From Paraburkholderia sp041321145 (GTDB taxonomy: Bacteria; Pseudomonadota; Gammaproteobacteria; Burkholderiales; Burkholderiaceae), in assembly GCF_041321145.1 (NCBI RefSeq), contig NZ_JBGGWA010000011.1, forward strand, positions 124,001-188,000: a stretch of DNA of 64,000 nt, written 5' to 3'. Shown here one piece after another: positions 52,092 through 61,681 of this stretch. Made by a program: the position numbers and the translations under genes. Each line of letters starts with the position of its first letter. The first letter of the stretch is position 1. The notes below the pieces were generated by a model that was given only the letters and a program-made list of their open reading frames with translations, ran no database searches and had not been told where the DNA came from.

Positions 52092-55000
52092 GCGGCGCCG
52101 TTCGGAATTACGCGCTGGTTGCCGAGGAGCTCGACGTTTTTGCCTGCTCGCTCGACGGCGTCAATCAGATCGAGGCGTCGGCGGGAACCGGCAAGACCTG
52201 GAACATCTGCGCGCTGTACGTGCGGCTGCTGCTGGAGAAGAATCTGAAGGCCGATCAGATTCTCGTCGTTACCTTCACGAAGGCGGCGACCGCGGAACTG
52301 CACGAACGCATTCGCGGCCGGCTCGCGGAACTGCATCGCGCTATCGAAACGGACGACGACGGCGGCGATCCGTTCATCCAGCGTCTCTTTGAAACCACGC
52401 TGGCGCCGGAGGGGGGCATTGATCGTGAGGCCGCGTTGAAGGTCGTGCGCCGCGCACTGCGAACGTTCGATCAAGCCGCGATCCACACCATCCACGCATT
52501 CTGTCAGCGCGCGTTGCAGGAAGCGCCGTTCGCCGCCGCCATGCCGTTCGCATTCGAAATGGAAGCCGACGACGCGGCCTTGCGTTTCGAAATGGCGGCC
52601 GATTTCTGGCGTGAGCAAGTGGAACCGGTGGCTTATGCGCATCCTGCTTTCGCCGCGTGGCTGGTGGCCAAACGCGCAGGCCCCGCGTCGCTCGATGAGC
52701 AACTCGCGCGGCGCCTGAAAAAGCCGTTGGCGCAGTTGCGCTGGGGCACGCTCGACGCAGGTGGAAACGGCGTCGATCCGCAAGCGGGTTTCGATGCCGC
52801 CTGCGCAGTCTGGCAGGCGGAGCGCGACGCGATCGTCAGTCTGCTTGCGCAAGCGCAAGACCGCCTGAGCAAGACCTCTCACAAGCCTGACCTCGTGAGC
52901 GCGGCGATTGCCGCGTGGACAGCGTATTTCGCGCAGGGCGATTGTCATGCGCCGCCGCCAAGGGCCGCGTTGAAGTTGACGGCAGCGGCCTTGAAAAAGG
53001 CCACCAAGGTCAAGTTCGAACCGCCCGAGCATCCCTTCTTCGAGCACGCCGAAGCACTGGCGGCCGCCGTCGTCGCGGCCGAAGCCGCGCAACGCGCGCG
53101 CTGGCTCTCGCTCGTGGAAACCTGGCTCGACTACGCGCCCGCCGAGCTGGTGGCGCGCAAACGCACCCGCCGGGTGGTGTCGTTCGACGATCTGCTGTCC
53201 AACCTGTATCGTGCGCTCGCTGCCAATCCCTGGCTTGCCGATGCTTTGCGTACGCGTTATCCGGCGGCGCTGATCGACGAGTTTCAGGATACCGATCCGT
53301 TGCAATTCGCGATTTTCAGCCGTATCTTCGCGCCCGCCGGTCCGCTGTTTCTGGTGGGCGATCCGAAGCAGGCGATCTACAGTTTTCGCGCGGCGGATTT
53401 GCATACCTATCTGGCGGCACGGGCGGCGGCTTCCGCGTGCTACACGCTCGCCGTCAATCAGCGTTCGACCGCGCCGATTGTCGAGGCCTGTAATCGGCTC
53501 TTCGAAGCCAACCCTCAGGCGTTCGTGCTCGACGGTCTCGACTATCAGCCGGTTCGCGCCGGCGAGCGGCGCCGTCCGCTTTTGCGCGATCCCGATGCGA
53601 ACGCGGGCGACTTCCGTATCTGGACCTTGCCGCAAGGTGACGCCGCGTTGACCAAACGCGAGGCGCAGCGTGCGGCAAGCGAAGCCTGTGCCGCCGAGAT
53701 CGTGCGGCTTTTGCGTGGCGCACGCCAAGGCATCGTGACGATCGGCGATGCGCCGCTCGCGCCGGGCAATATCGCGGTGCTCGTACAGACGCACAAGCAG
53801 GGTAGTCTGATCAAGCGCGTGCTGGCATCGTGGGGCGTCGGCAGTGTGGAACTGGCGCAGGCTTCAGTGTTCGCGACGCTGGATGCGGAGCAGATCGAAC
53901 GCGTGCTGGCCGCGGTCGATACGCCGGGCGACCTGCGCGGCCTACGCACCGCCCTCGCCACCGATTGGCTCGGCCTGGACGCCGCTGCGCTGTGGCGTCT
54001 CGAGCAGGTCGCCGACGCGCCGTCACCCGCCGGCGATCCGGCGCATGCCGCGGATGCGATGGGGTGGGTCGAGCGTTTTTCACGCTATCGCACGTTGTGG
54101 CATGAGCGCGGTTTCGCCTTGATGTGGCGCACGCTGATGCGCGAGCTGCGGGTCGCGCAACGGCTGGTTGCCGGGCCGGATGGTGAGCGCCGTCTGACGA
54201 ATGTGAATCACCTGGCTGAACTCGTGCAGGCGCGTGCCGCCACGCAACCCGGTATCGCGCCGACTTTGCGCTGGCTCGCCGCGCAACGCATGCAAGGCGG
54301 GGGCGAAGACGCGCAGTTGCGGCTCGAATCGGATCGCAACCTCGTGCAGATCGTCACCGTCCACAAATCGAAAGGGCTCGAGTATGCGGTCGTGTTCTGT
54401 CCGTTTCTGAACGACGGCGCGCTGCGCGAACCGCCGTCCTCCGGCTTGCCCGATGCGCGTGAGTATCACGATGAAACGGGCGGCGCGGTGCTGCACTACG
54501 GTTGCGATGACGACGAGGCCGAGCGCGCGTCGCGTTACGCGGCGCGCGAACAGGCGGCGGAACGGGCGCGGCTCGTCTATGTGGCGCTGACGCGCGCGGT
54601 ATATCGCTGCTATCTGGTCGCCGGTACTTATCTGTCGTCGCGCTCCACCAAGGAGTCGCGTCGCAGCGTGCTGAATTGGCTGGTGGGTGGCAGCGGCCAC
54701 AGCTTTGACGACTGGCTGACCGATCCGCCTGACGAAGCCGCCTTGTCCGAGCGATGGCAGACGCTGGCGGGCGGCCCGATCACGTTGCAGGCGTTGCCGA
54801 AAGTGGAACGCCGTGTGCCGTTGGAAAGCCTCCAGGACAGTGGCGCACGCATGCAGGCGCGCGCCAATCGACGGCCGTTGCGCGATCAGTGGCGCATGGC
54901 GAGCTTCAGCGGCCTGATCGCCGCCGGCAGCAAAGCCGACGAGGCCCACGCGGCGATGGAAGAGGTGCGGCCCGATCACGATGAGATTGCCGACGCGCTC

Positions 55001-55780
55001 GCACCTACGCCGTTGCCGACGCCGCAAGCGCAGTCTTACGCGGAGGACGACATTCTCGCGTTTCCGCGCGGCGCGGCGGCGGGCGACTGTCTGCATCGCA
55101 TGTTCGAACTCGCGGATTTCACCGATCCGCAAACCTGGCCGGATGCTATCCGGGGTGCGTTGCGCGAGCGTCCGGCGCCGGCTGTGCCTGAACTCGCGGC
55201 ACGTTTGCCCGCCATGATGCATAACCTGATCGCGGACGTCGTGACGACCGAGCTTGTGCCGGGCATGGCGCTCGCCAGGTTGAATCGGCAGCGGCGTCTG
55301 AACGAACTCGAGTTCCTGTTTGCGGCGCCGTCGCTCGATTTCCCTGCGTTGCGCGAGCTGCTGACAGAACACGGCTACCCCGACGTGGCGCTGGAACCGG
55401 GCGTGTTGCGCGGTTTCGTCAAAGGATTTATCGACATGATCGTCGAGCACGACGGACGTTTCTGGATCGTCGACTGGAAGTCGAACCATCTGGGCGACAC
55501 CGCCGCCGACTACGCCGCGGCGCCGCTCGAAGCGGCCATGGCTAGCCACGCGTATCACCTGCAGGCGCTGCTCTATACCGTGGCGTTGCATCGCTATCTG
55601 AAAACGCGGATGCGTGATTACGCGTACGACACGCACATGGGCGGTTATCTGTATCTCTTCGTGCGCGGCGTGCGTCCGCAATGGCGCGATGCTGAAGGGC
55701 CGGCGGGCGTGCACATGCGGCGGCCTGCATTCGAACTGGTCGCATTGCTCGACGCGGCGATGATCGGAGGTGTCGCATGA
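52088..55780 (+). CDS. recB: Exodeoxyribonuclease V subunit beta (RecB)
   Basis: This 1230-residue subunit is a 3'-5' SF1 helicase with a C-terminal nuclease. Walker A is SAGTGKT (31-37, K36) and the UvrD-type helicase motifs include ALIDEFQDTDPLQ, LVGDPKQAIYSFR and KSKGLEYAVVF. The nuclease site has D1116 (GFIDMIV) and D1129-K1131 in IVDWKSNHLG, which fit the RecB metal-binding Asp and DxK motif. It is encoded between recC and recD with 4-bp overlaps at both ends. Confidence 0.94.
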   Translation: MSGAVRNYALVAEELDVFACSLDGVNQIEASAGTGKTWNICALYVRLLLEKNLKADQILVVTFTKAATAELHERIRGRLAELHRAIETDDDGGDPFIQRLFETTLAPEGGIDREAALKVVRRALRTFDQAAIHTIHAFCQRALQEAPFAAAMPFAFEMEADDAALRFEMAADFWREQVEPVAYAHPAFAAWLVAKRAGPASLDEQLARRLKKPLAQLRWGTLDAGGNGVDPQAGFDAACAVWQAERDAIVSLLAQAQDRLSKTSHKPDLVSAAIAAWTAYFAQGDCHAPPPRAALKLTAAALKKATKVKFEPPEHPFFEHAEALAAAVVAAEAAQRARWLSLVETWLDYAPAELVARKRTRRVVSFDDLLSNLYRALAANPWLADALRTRYPAALIDEFQDTDPLQFAIFSRIFAPAGPLFLVGDPKQAIYSFRAADLHTYLAARAAASACYTLAVNQRSTAPIVEACNRLFEANPQAFVLDGLDYQPVRAGERRRPLLRDPDANAGDFRIWTLPQGDAALTKREAQRAASEACAAEIVRLLRGARQGIVTIGDAPLAPGNIAVLVQTHKQGSLIKRVLASWGVGSVELAQASVFATLDAEQIERVLAAVDTPGDLRGLRTALATDWLGLDAAALWRLEQVADAPSPAGDPAHAADAMGWVERFSRYRTLWHERGFALMWRTLMRELRVAQRLVAGPDGERRLTNVNHLAELVQARAATQPGIAPTLRWLAAQRMQGGGEDAQLRLESDRNLVQIVTVHKSKGLEYAVVFCPFLNDGALREPPSSGLPDAREYHDETGGAVLHYGCDDDEAERASRYAAREQAAERARLVYVALTRAVYRCYLVAGTYLSSRSTKESRRSVLNWLVGGSGHSFDDWLTDPPDEAALSERWQTLAGGPITLQALPKVERRVPLESLQDSGARMQARANRRPLRDQWRMASFSGLIAAGSKADEAHAAMEEVRPDHDEIADALAPTPLPTPQAQSYAEDDILAFPRGAAAGDCLHRMFELADFTDPQTWPDAIRGALRERPAPAVPELAARLPAMMHNLIADVVTTELVPGMALARLNRQRRLNELEFLFAAPSLDFPALRELLTEHGYPDVALEPGVLRGFVKGFIDMIVEHDGRFWIVDWKSNHLGDTAADYAAAPLEAAMASHAYHLQALLYTVALHRYLKTRMRDYAYDTHMGGYLYLFVRGVRPQWRDAEGPAGVHMRRPAFELVALLDAAMIGGVA

Positions 55781-57960
55781 GTACATTCGAGCAGATCTCG
55801 TCGGCGCCCCCGGAGCTCGATGACATCGGGGTGAATTTACCCACGCCGGCCGATTTCAGCACCGCGCTCGCGGAAGGGTTCGCGCGCCGCATCGGCACGC
55901 TGGCGCAGCGCGGCGGTGCGGCGGCCGAGGCGGTGAAGTGGGCGGCGCGGGCCGCCTTCGCTGCGAGCCGCGCGACTGCCGAAGGGCACGTGTGCGTGCC
56001 GCTTGCGGTGCTGGCGCGACGCTTCGATGCATCGAGCGCTGAGGTGCGCACGGCACTGTTCGCAAGCGGCATGGCCAGCGACGGTTCGCAAAGCGCGGCG
56101 GCGTTGCGGCCGCTGGTGATTGATGGGCAGGGGCGGCTGTATCTGGCGCGATATTACGACTATGAGCGGCGTCTCGCCCGCTCGCTGGTTGCGCATGCGG
56201 GGGGGGCGGCGGATGCGCGCGCTCATGGTCACGATGCTGCCGCGGCTAGCGCCAACGCCAACGCGCAAACGCTACACGAGCGCCTGCTGCGGTACTTCGG
56301 TCCACCGCAGGACGACGAGGTCGACTGGCAACGTGTCGCGGCAGTCATGGCGCTGTCCGGGCAACTCACCATCGTCAGCGGCGGTCCGGGCACCGGCAAG
56401 ACCACTACCGTGGTCGGTGTGCTCGCCTGCCTGCTCGATGCGCGCGCCGATCTGCGAATTGCACTGGCGGCGCCGACCGGCAAAGCGGCGCAGCGGATGC
56501 AGGAAGCCTTGCTCGCGCGTGCCGGCGATTTGCCGCCCGAACTCGCCGCGCGCTTGCCGCAGACGTCGTACACCTTGCATCGTCTGCTCGGCTCCGGGCC
56601 CGGCGGCCGCTTCCGGCATCATCGCGACAATCCGTTACCTTACGACGTCGTCGTGATCGACGAGGCGTCGATGATCGACGTTGCAATGGCTGCGCATCTG
56701 TTCGATGCCGTTGCGCCACAGACGCGTCTCGTGATGCTGGGCGACAAGGACCAGCTCGCTGCCGTCGAGGCCGGTGCGGTATTCGCCGAGCTCAGCGCGC
56801 GGCCTGCCTTCACGCCAAGCGGGCTGCAGCGAATCGCAGAGGCGCTGGGCATCGAAGGAGCACGGCTGGCGCAAGGGTTGCCGAACGCGTCGAGCGGCTT
56901 CGACGAATCAACTGACGATCTGTTCGCGCAGGCTGCTCCGCCTGATGCTTTTGGCACGCCGCCGGGCGGCTTGTTCGGCCATGCCAATGAGCCGGGCGCC
57001 TTTGACGGAGTGCCCGGCGGCGATGCCTTCGTGGGCGTATCCGCACCGGTGTCAGCGCAAGCGGTCGCATCGCAGTTGCCGTTGCAATCCCCATCGTCTT
57101 CGAAATCGGCATCGCCGTCGCTGGCTCAAAACCCGCTCGCCGACTGCGTCGTCTGGCTCGAACGCAACTATCGATTCGGCCTCGAATCGCCGATCGGCCG
57201 CCTGTCGCTCGCGATCCGCAACGGCTTGGCCGGCGCGGCGCTCGATGTCCTGCGCATCGATCCTGCCGAAGCCTGTGCAGCGGCATTGCACGAAGACACG
57301 CATGCGACGCTTGCCGAGCGCACCGTCGCGCGGCTGGCCATGGGTTTTGCGCCGTATGGCGACGCGCTTGCCGCAACGCTGGCCGCCGCTATACCCGACC
57401 CGTTGCCGCTTTTCGACGCGTTGAACCGTTTTCGAATTTTGTGCGCGACGCGTTCGGGACCGCGCGGCGTCGATCAGGTGAATGCTGCGATGGCCGCGCA
57501 GGTGCGGCGCTCGGCGGGCGTGACGCTGGCGGTCGGTGCGCAATGGTTCGCCGGCCGACCCGTGATGGTGACGCGCAACGATTACGCGCTCGGGCTGTTC
57601 AACGGCGACATCGGCATTGCGCTGCCGGGCGCGGGTGGCGCGTTGCGCGTGTATTTCCGTACCGGCGACGGCGGTTTGCGAGCGGTATCGCCTGCGGCGC
57701 TACCGCCGCATGACACCGCGTTCGCGCTCACGGTCCACAAGTCGCAAGGCTCGGAATTTGAACACGCGGTGCTGATGCTGCCGTCGGTATTCAGCCGGGT
57801 GTTGTCGCGTGAACTTGTGTACACGGCGATTACCCGCGCGCGTGAACGAGTGGAAATAATTGGCGCGAGCGCCATACTGGCGCAGGCTATCGCGACGCCG
57901 ACACAGCGCGACTCGGGGTTAGCCGCTCGAATTGAGGAGGCGTGGCGCAGCGCTTGGTAG
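55777..57960 (+). CDS. recD: Exodeoxyribonuclease V subunit alpha (RecD)
   Basis: This 727-residue 5'-3' SF1 helicase has Walker A SGGPGTGKTT (K208), then APTGKAAQRMQEAL, VVIDEASMIDVAM, MLGDKDQLAAVEAGAVF and the C-terminal FALTVHKSQGSEFEHAVLMLP and TAITRARERVEI. An Ala/Pro/Ser-rich segment of about 85 residues (about 367-452) is inserted between helicase motifs and is not part of the standard fold. RecD is the fast motor of RecBCD. It ends the operon; a tandem repeat begins 35 bp after its stop. Confidence 0.93.
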   Translation: MSTFEQISSAPPELDDIGVNLPTPADFSTALAEGFARRIGTLAQRGGAAAEAVKWAARAAFAASRATAEGHVCVPLAVLARRFDASSAEVRTALFASGMASDGSQSAAALRPLVIDGQGRLYLARYYDYERRLARSLVAHAGGAADARAHGHDAAAASANANAQTLHERLLRYFGPPQDDEVDWQRVAAVMALSGQLTIVSGGPGTGKTTTVVGVLACLLDARADLRIALAAPTGKAAQRMQEALLARAGDLPPELAARLPQTSYTLHRLLGSGPGGRFRHHRDNPLPYDVVVIDEASMIDVAMAAHLFDAVAPQTRLVMLGDKDQLAAVEAGAVFAELSARPAFTPSGLQRIAEALGIEGARLAQGLPNASSGFDESTDDLFAQAAPPDAFGTPPGGLFGHANEPGAFDGVPGGDAFVGVSAPVSAQAVASQLPLQSPSSSKSASPSLAQNPLADCVVWLERNYRFGLESPIGRLSLAIRNGLAGAALDVLRIDPAEACAAALHEDTHATLAERTVARLAMGFAPYGDALAATLAAAIPDPLPLFDALNRFRILCATRSGPRGVDQVNAAMAAQVRRSAGVTLAVGAQWFAGRPVMVTRNDYALGLFNGDIGIALPGAGGALRVYFRTGDGGLRAVSPAALPPHDTAFALTVHKSQGSEFEHAVLMLPSVFSRVLSRELVYTAITRARERVEIIGASAILAQAIATPTQRDSGLAARIEEAWRSAW

Positions 57961-57994
57961 CATGGCGTGGGGCAGCGGAATATGCTCGCGGCCT

Positions 57995-58146
57995 GCTCAA
58001 GCAGCTCAAGCAGCTCAAGCAGCTCAAGCAGCTCAAGCAGCTCAAGCAGCTCAAGCAGCTCAAGCAGCTCAAGCAGCTCAAGCAGCTCAAGCAGCTCAAG
58101 CAGCTCAAGCAGGTCAGCGGCTCAAGCGGCTCAAGCGGCTCAAGCG
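57995..58146. repeat. Tandem array of a 9-bp unit after recD
   Basis: Thirteen perfect copies of GCTCAAGCA run from 57995 to 58111. After an 8-base irregular unit come three copies of the variant GCTCAAGCG (58120-58146). The period of nine keeps several reading frames open on both strands, so spurious frames of Ser, Gln-Leu-Lys or Ala-Gln-Ala repeats appear. It lies between the recD stop and the stop of a converging membrane protein gene. It is not the E. coli Chi sequence GCTGGTGG. Confidence 0.95.
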
Positions 58147-58178
58147 GCCGCCCAAACCGCCCAGCGCGGTGAACTCAC

Positions 58179-58820
58179 TCAGCTCGCCATCCCGCTTTGC
58201 TGCACACGCGCCTCGACCCGGCTGCGCATGGTCTTGCGATACCACAGCGTCCACAGCGTCAAGCCGCCGTAGATGCCGTAGCCGATGAACGGGGACACCA
58301 CCAGAAAGCGTTCGATCGGCCAGGTAAGAGCCATCCACGCGCGCAGCGCCGTTTCGCCGGTCAGGCCGACGCCCCATACCAGCGTCATCAGCCGCATCGC
58401 CCTGACGAGAGCAGGCCGCTCGCGCCACAGCGATTCGAAGCGCGCGGCGCCGCCTTCCATTTCACGGGCGACGGTGGCGCGTGCAAGATAAAAGATCAGC
58501 GGGCGGCGCATCGGCAACGACAGCAGAAACAGCACGCCCACCGCGCCGGACACCAGTGATTCACGCAGCAACAGCATGCGAGGACTGCCGCCCAGCGCCA
58601 TCGCCGCGACCGACAGCACGATGCCCGCCACGACCATCACGCTGAGCGCGTCGACGCGTCGAAAGCGCGCCAGTTCGATCAGGCTCCAGATGATCGGCGG
58701 CCCGGCGGACGCGATCAGCGCGCCGGTCTCGCCGAGGTGCGGCAGCGCGAGGCGATAAGCGAGCCACGGCAGCAGAAAGTTGACGGCCAGTTCCAGCACA
58801 AAACCCGGACGGAGCTTCAT
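58179..58820 (-). CDS. VC0807-type membrane protein
   Basis: This 213-residue integral membrane protein has about six helices and the family segment LELAVNFLLPWLAYRLALPHLGETGALIASA, followed by IWSLIELARFRRVDALSVMVV and SLPMRRPLIFYLARATVARE. The name VC0807 family is a structural label; the function is unknown. It converges on recD across the tandem repeat, and its last codons begin 32 bp after the array. Confidence 0.75.
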   Translation of the reverse strand: MKLRPGFVLELAVNFLLPWLAYRLALPHLGETGALIASAGPPIIWSLIELARFRRVDALSVMVVAGIVLSVAAMALGGSPRMLLLRESLVSGAVGVLFLLSLPMRRPLIFYLARATVAREMEGGAARFESLWRERPALVRAMRLMTLVWGVGLTGETALRAWMALTWPIERFLVVSPFIGYGIYGGLTLWTLWYRKTMRSRVEARVQQSGMAS

Positions 58821-58972
58821 ATGAATTTACGCTGTAAGCGAAAGCGGCAGTATCGGTGAACCGGGCGTGTCGATGCAAATAGTTTTTCGCATTGGCTGCA
58901 GCGCCCGGATAGTACGTAGTCCGTGATCCGCTGCGCCCTGTGTACACTTGCGTCTCTTAGTCGAAGCCAGTC

Positions 58973-59377
58973 ATGACATCCCGTTATCCAATCCCTCCGA
59001 ACGAAATCGAATTGACCGCCGTGCGCGCGCAAGGAGCGGGTGGTCAGAACGTCAATAAAGTATCGAGCGCCATTCACCTGCGTTTCGACGTGCAGGCTTC
59101 GTCATTGCCGGACGTGCTGAAGATGCGCCTGCTCGCGCTGTCCGATCATCGGCTCACGCGCGACGGCGTGGTGATCATCAAGGCACAGCAACACCGCACT
59201 CAGGAGATGAACCGCGCGGCGGCGCTGGCGCGCCTCGATGAACTGATCGAAAGCGTCAGCGTGACCCGCAAGCCGCGGGTCGCGACCCGGCCGACGCGTG
59301 CATCGAATCGACGTCGACTTGATGGCAAGGCCAAGCGCAGCGAGATCAAATCCGGCCGCGGCCGGGTGGAGGATTAA
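58973..59377 (+). CDS. arfB: Alternative ribosome-rescue peptidyl-tRNA hydrolase ArfB
   Basis: This 134-residue release-factor-like protein has the catalytic GGQ motif (G23-G24-Q25 in RAQGAGGQNVNKVSSA) and a basic C-terminal tail (RRRLDGKAKRSEIKSGRGR) that enters the empty mRNA channel. It frees ribosomes stalled without a stop codon, as a backup for tmRNA. Length is the usual 130-140 residues. The gene stands alone, divergent from the VC0807-type gene. Confidence 0.93.
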   Translation: MTSRYPIPPNEIELTAVRAQGAGGQNVNKVSSAIHLRFDVQASSLPDVLKMRLLALSDHRLTRDGVVIIKAQQHRTQEMNRAAALARLDELIESVSVTRKPRVATRPTRASNRRRLDGKAKRSEIKSGRGRVED

Positions 59378-59483
59378 AGGCCGATCCAGGGCACCAAGCT
59401 GCTGGGAGGGCCCTCGAAAATGTCCTCAAGGGTGCGCTCAGATGTTCCGCAATAGAACGCGTGGCAAGCGTCGCTTAAGCTCA

Positions 59484-60803
59484 TCAGCGCTTACCCCCGC
59501 GTCCACTGGGACGCGTATCGGTTGTTGATGCCGCCGGCACAAAATCGACGCAAAGCACATTCGTGCCGTCGCGCTCGAATGCGATTGCCGCGGTATAGCA
59601 GTCCTGGCCGTCCGCAAGCGAATAATGCGGCCCCATCATGGCGACGCGCCCGGGCGCTGCGAGAGCATGCTTGAAATACGCGCGCCGCGACCAGTTGCTG
59701 CGCGTGTCGGTGTAGAGCGGCGCGAGCCGCAGCGGAGGGGGCGGCACCGATGGAGCCGTGACCGACGCTTGCGTCTGTTCGCCTTGGCCGTCGGTGATGA
59801 AAACCCGGCGCGCTTCGCGCAGATGCCACACCTTTTGCGCCGCCTGGCGCAGATCGCCGGTGGTCTTGAAGGTGTCGACGGCGGCCAGTACCGCCTCGGC
59901 AAACCCTTCAAAGCCGAGCCGCTGGTGGCCGGCATGCGCGCGCTCGTAAGCGGCGAACTTGCTCCACATCGACTCGATCAACGCCGGCACCGCGGCGCAC
60001 GCAGCTTGCACTGAGCTCTTCGGCTGACCGAGCCAGAAACCCTGTACGAAATCGACGTCGGCTTGCATCAGAATCATCAGTTCTTCGTCGGTTTCGACGC
60101 CTTCGGCGAGCACCAGTGTGCCGGACTGATGGAGCATCGCGATCAGGTGGCCGATCATCGAATCGTCGCCCTCGCGTTTGCCGGCGCGTGCGACCAGCGA
60201 GCGGTCGAGCTTGACGATGTCGGGACGGAAACGCCATACGCGGTCGAAGTTCGAAAAACCGGTGCCGAAATCGTCAATCGCGATCAGGAAGTCGCGCGGC
60301 TGCGATGCCGCGAGCATGCTGGCGACGGCGGATTCGTCGTCGGCGGGTTGTTCGAGCACCTCGATCACGATGCGCTCCTGCGGCAGGCCGAAGTGCGCCG
60401 ACAACTCGTCGATGAAGGTGCGCTGCGGCCAGCCGGTCTCGAACACCTGCGGACGCGTATTCAGAAATAGCCACCCGGTGCTGATGCCTTGTTCCATGAA
60501 ATTCGCCACATGTAGGCAGCGTGCGATGCGGTCGAGTTCGCGGGCGTCGGCGGCCGAGCGAGTGCCAGAGAAGAGTACCTCCGGCGAGACCGGCAGGCCG
60601 ACAGGATCGAACGCGCGCAGCAGTCCCTCATAGCCGACCACACACTGATGCGTGACGGACAGCACCGGCTGGAACACGCTGTGCAGGGTCAATGCGCGCC
60701 ACGTCGCGGTCCAGCCGGACTCGTCCCGGACCAGATGCGGGAGCAGGCCGCGCAGGGTCAATTCGCTGACGGTCGGCATAAAGGCGGGCATGAGAGCGGG
60801 CAT
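59484..60803 (-). CDS. EAL-domain c-di-GMP phosphodiesterase with C-terminal sensory domain
   Basis: This 439-residue protein has an N-terminal EAL domain (about 35-270) with every expected catalytic position: E59 (YEGLLR), N115, E148, D177-D178 (AIDDFGTG), K198 (VKLD), E234-E237 (AEGVET) and the Gln of FVQGFW. The C-terminal part (about 290-430) has a PAS/Cache-like look (RVFITDGQGEQTQASV, GRVAMMGPHYSLADGQDCYTAAIAF) and probably senses a signal. No membrane helices are seen. The first of several in-frame Met codons (60803) is used; a longer frame reaches 60896. Confidence 0.83.
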   Translation of the reverse strand: MPALMPAFMPTVSELTLRGLLPHLVRDESGWTATWRALTLHSVFQPVLSVTHQCVVGYEGLLRAFDPVGLPVSPEVLFSGTRSAADARELDRIARCLHVANFMEQGISTGWLFLNTRPQVFETGWPQRTFIDELSAHFGLPQERIVIEVLEQPADDESAVASMLAASQPRDFLIAIDDFGTGFSNFDRVWRFRPDIVKLDRSLVARAGKREGDDSMIGHLIAMLHQSGTLVLAEGVETDEELMILMQADVDFVQGFWLGQPKSSVQAACAAVPALIESMWSKFAAYERAHAGHQRLGFEGFAEAVLAAVDTFKTTGDLRQAAQKVWHLREARRVFITDGQGEQTQASVTAPSVPPPPLRLAPLYTDTRSNWSRRAYFKHALAAPGRVAMMGPHYSLADGQDCYTAAIAFERDGTNVLCVDFVPAASTTDTRPSGRGGKR

Positions 60804-61315
60804 AGTGACATCGCGGCAAACGGGTGACAGGGCGCGCGGACAGATTCGGCGCGCAACGGATGCACAGCCCAGGCGTCGGCACGGTGAGGCCGGCAAAACC
60901 CGAGAACGCGCAGAGCAATGCCAGCCATGCTGGACTCCGGCGGACTATTCAAAACCAGTCTAGCAGTTCGCACTTCGCATGAATGTGCGGGTTATCACAG
61001 AAGCGGGACGTGGTTGAGGGCCCGGCGAACTGGTTGTGACGCGTGAGTCGGCCACAGCGTCGCAGGCGTCTCGCAAGTCAGATCGTTAAAACGCCATTAA
61101 TCGCGCGTATGAAGCCGAGCGTAGCAGGGCGGCAAGTGGGTGCCCGCCAAACTCCAGCCCAGGACCGTGCTCAGACGTTTGCGTACTGGAACGGTCGGTC
61201 TTTCGCCAGGCTACCCCAGTTGCAGCGGAATGAGCCGGATCAGTGAGCGCGGCCCGCCTGCAGGTTTGGCGGACGACAGGTATGCTGCTGCTTTTCGTGA
61301 AACGGAGGTCGGGCA
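60804..61315. other. Intergenic region without a recognised gene
   Basis: About 510 bp separate the divergent EAL and ABM genes. It holds no tRNA, terminator or credible coding frame; the open frames at 61043-61246 and 60652-60963 have no ribosome binding site or domain. Promoters of both flanking genes should be here. Confidence 0.5.
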
Positions 61316-61606
61316 ATGGCGGAAATCGCGGTCGTCGCAATCTCGGTGGCTAAGCCGGGCAATGAAGAGCAACTGCGCGCAGCGCTCGAAGGCATCGTCG
61401 AGCCCACGCGCAAAGAGCAGGGCGCGCTTCAATACGATCTGCATCGTGACGTGCAGGAGCCGCGCCGGTTCGTGTTTGTCGAGCGATGGGAAAGTCAGGA
61501 GGCGCTGGCGGCGCATGCCAGATCCGCGCATATCGAGGCTTATAAGAAAGCAGTGGCGGATTGGGTCGAGCACGCGGAAATTCGCGTTGTGTCGAAGATT
61601 GCGTGA
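61316..61606 (+). CDS. Antibiotic biosynthesis monooxygenase-fold protein
   Basis: This 96-residue ferredoxin-like protein belongs to the ABM/YgiN group: VVAISVAKPGNEEQLRAALEGIVEPTRKEQGALQYDLHRDVQEPRRFVFVERWESQEALAAHARSAH. Members oxidise quinols or small aromatics or act as dimeric chaperones of unknown role. An excellent GGAGG site lies ten bases before the ATG. A hairpin follows the stop. Confidence 0.86.
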   Translation: MAEIAVVAISVAKPGNEEQLRAALEGIVEPTRKEQGALQYDLHRDVQEPRRFVFVERWESQEALAAHARSAHIEAYKKAVADWVEHAEIRVVSKIA

Positions 61607-61628
61607 GCGTTTAAAAGCGTCGCATTAC

Positions 61629-61673
61629 GGCGAGTGAGCAGCCCGGTCGGATCCGGCTTGTGCGGCACTCGCC
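61629..61673. terminator. Hairpin between convergent genes
   Basis: GGCGAGTG (61629-61636) pairs with CACTCGCC (61666-61673), with a 29-base loop, between the stops of the ABM gene and the small hypothetical gene. There is no T-run, so this is a weak candidate. Confidence 0.3.
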
Positions 61674-61681
61674 GCTTATCC

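Noticed and set aside
57995..58146. CRISPR array
   Set aside because: Units are 9 bp, contiguous and without spacers, and no cas genes are present.
57995..58146. Chi sites next to recBCD
   Set aside because: GCTCAAGCA does not contain the E. coli Chi GCTGGTGG; the link is only position.
57887..58288. Open frames made of Ser, Cys-Leu-Ser, Gln-Leu-Lys or Ala-Gln-Ala repeats
   Set aside because: They are readings of the 9-bp tandem array in several frames; no ribosome binding site or flanking domain.
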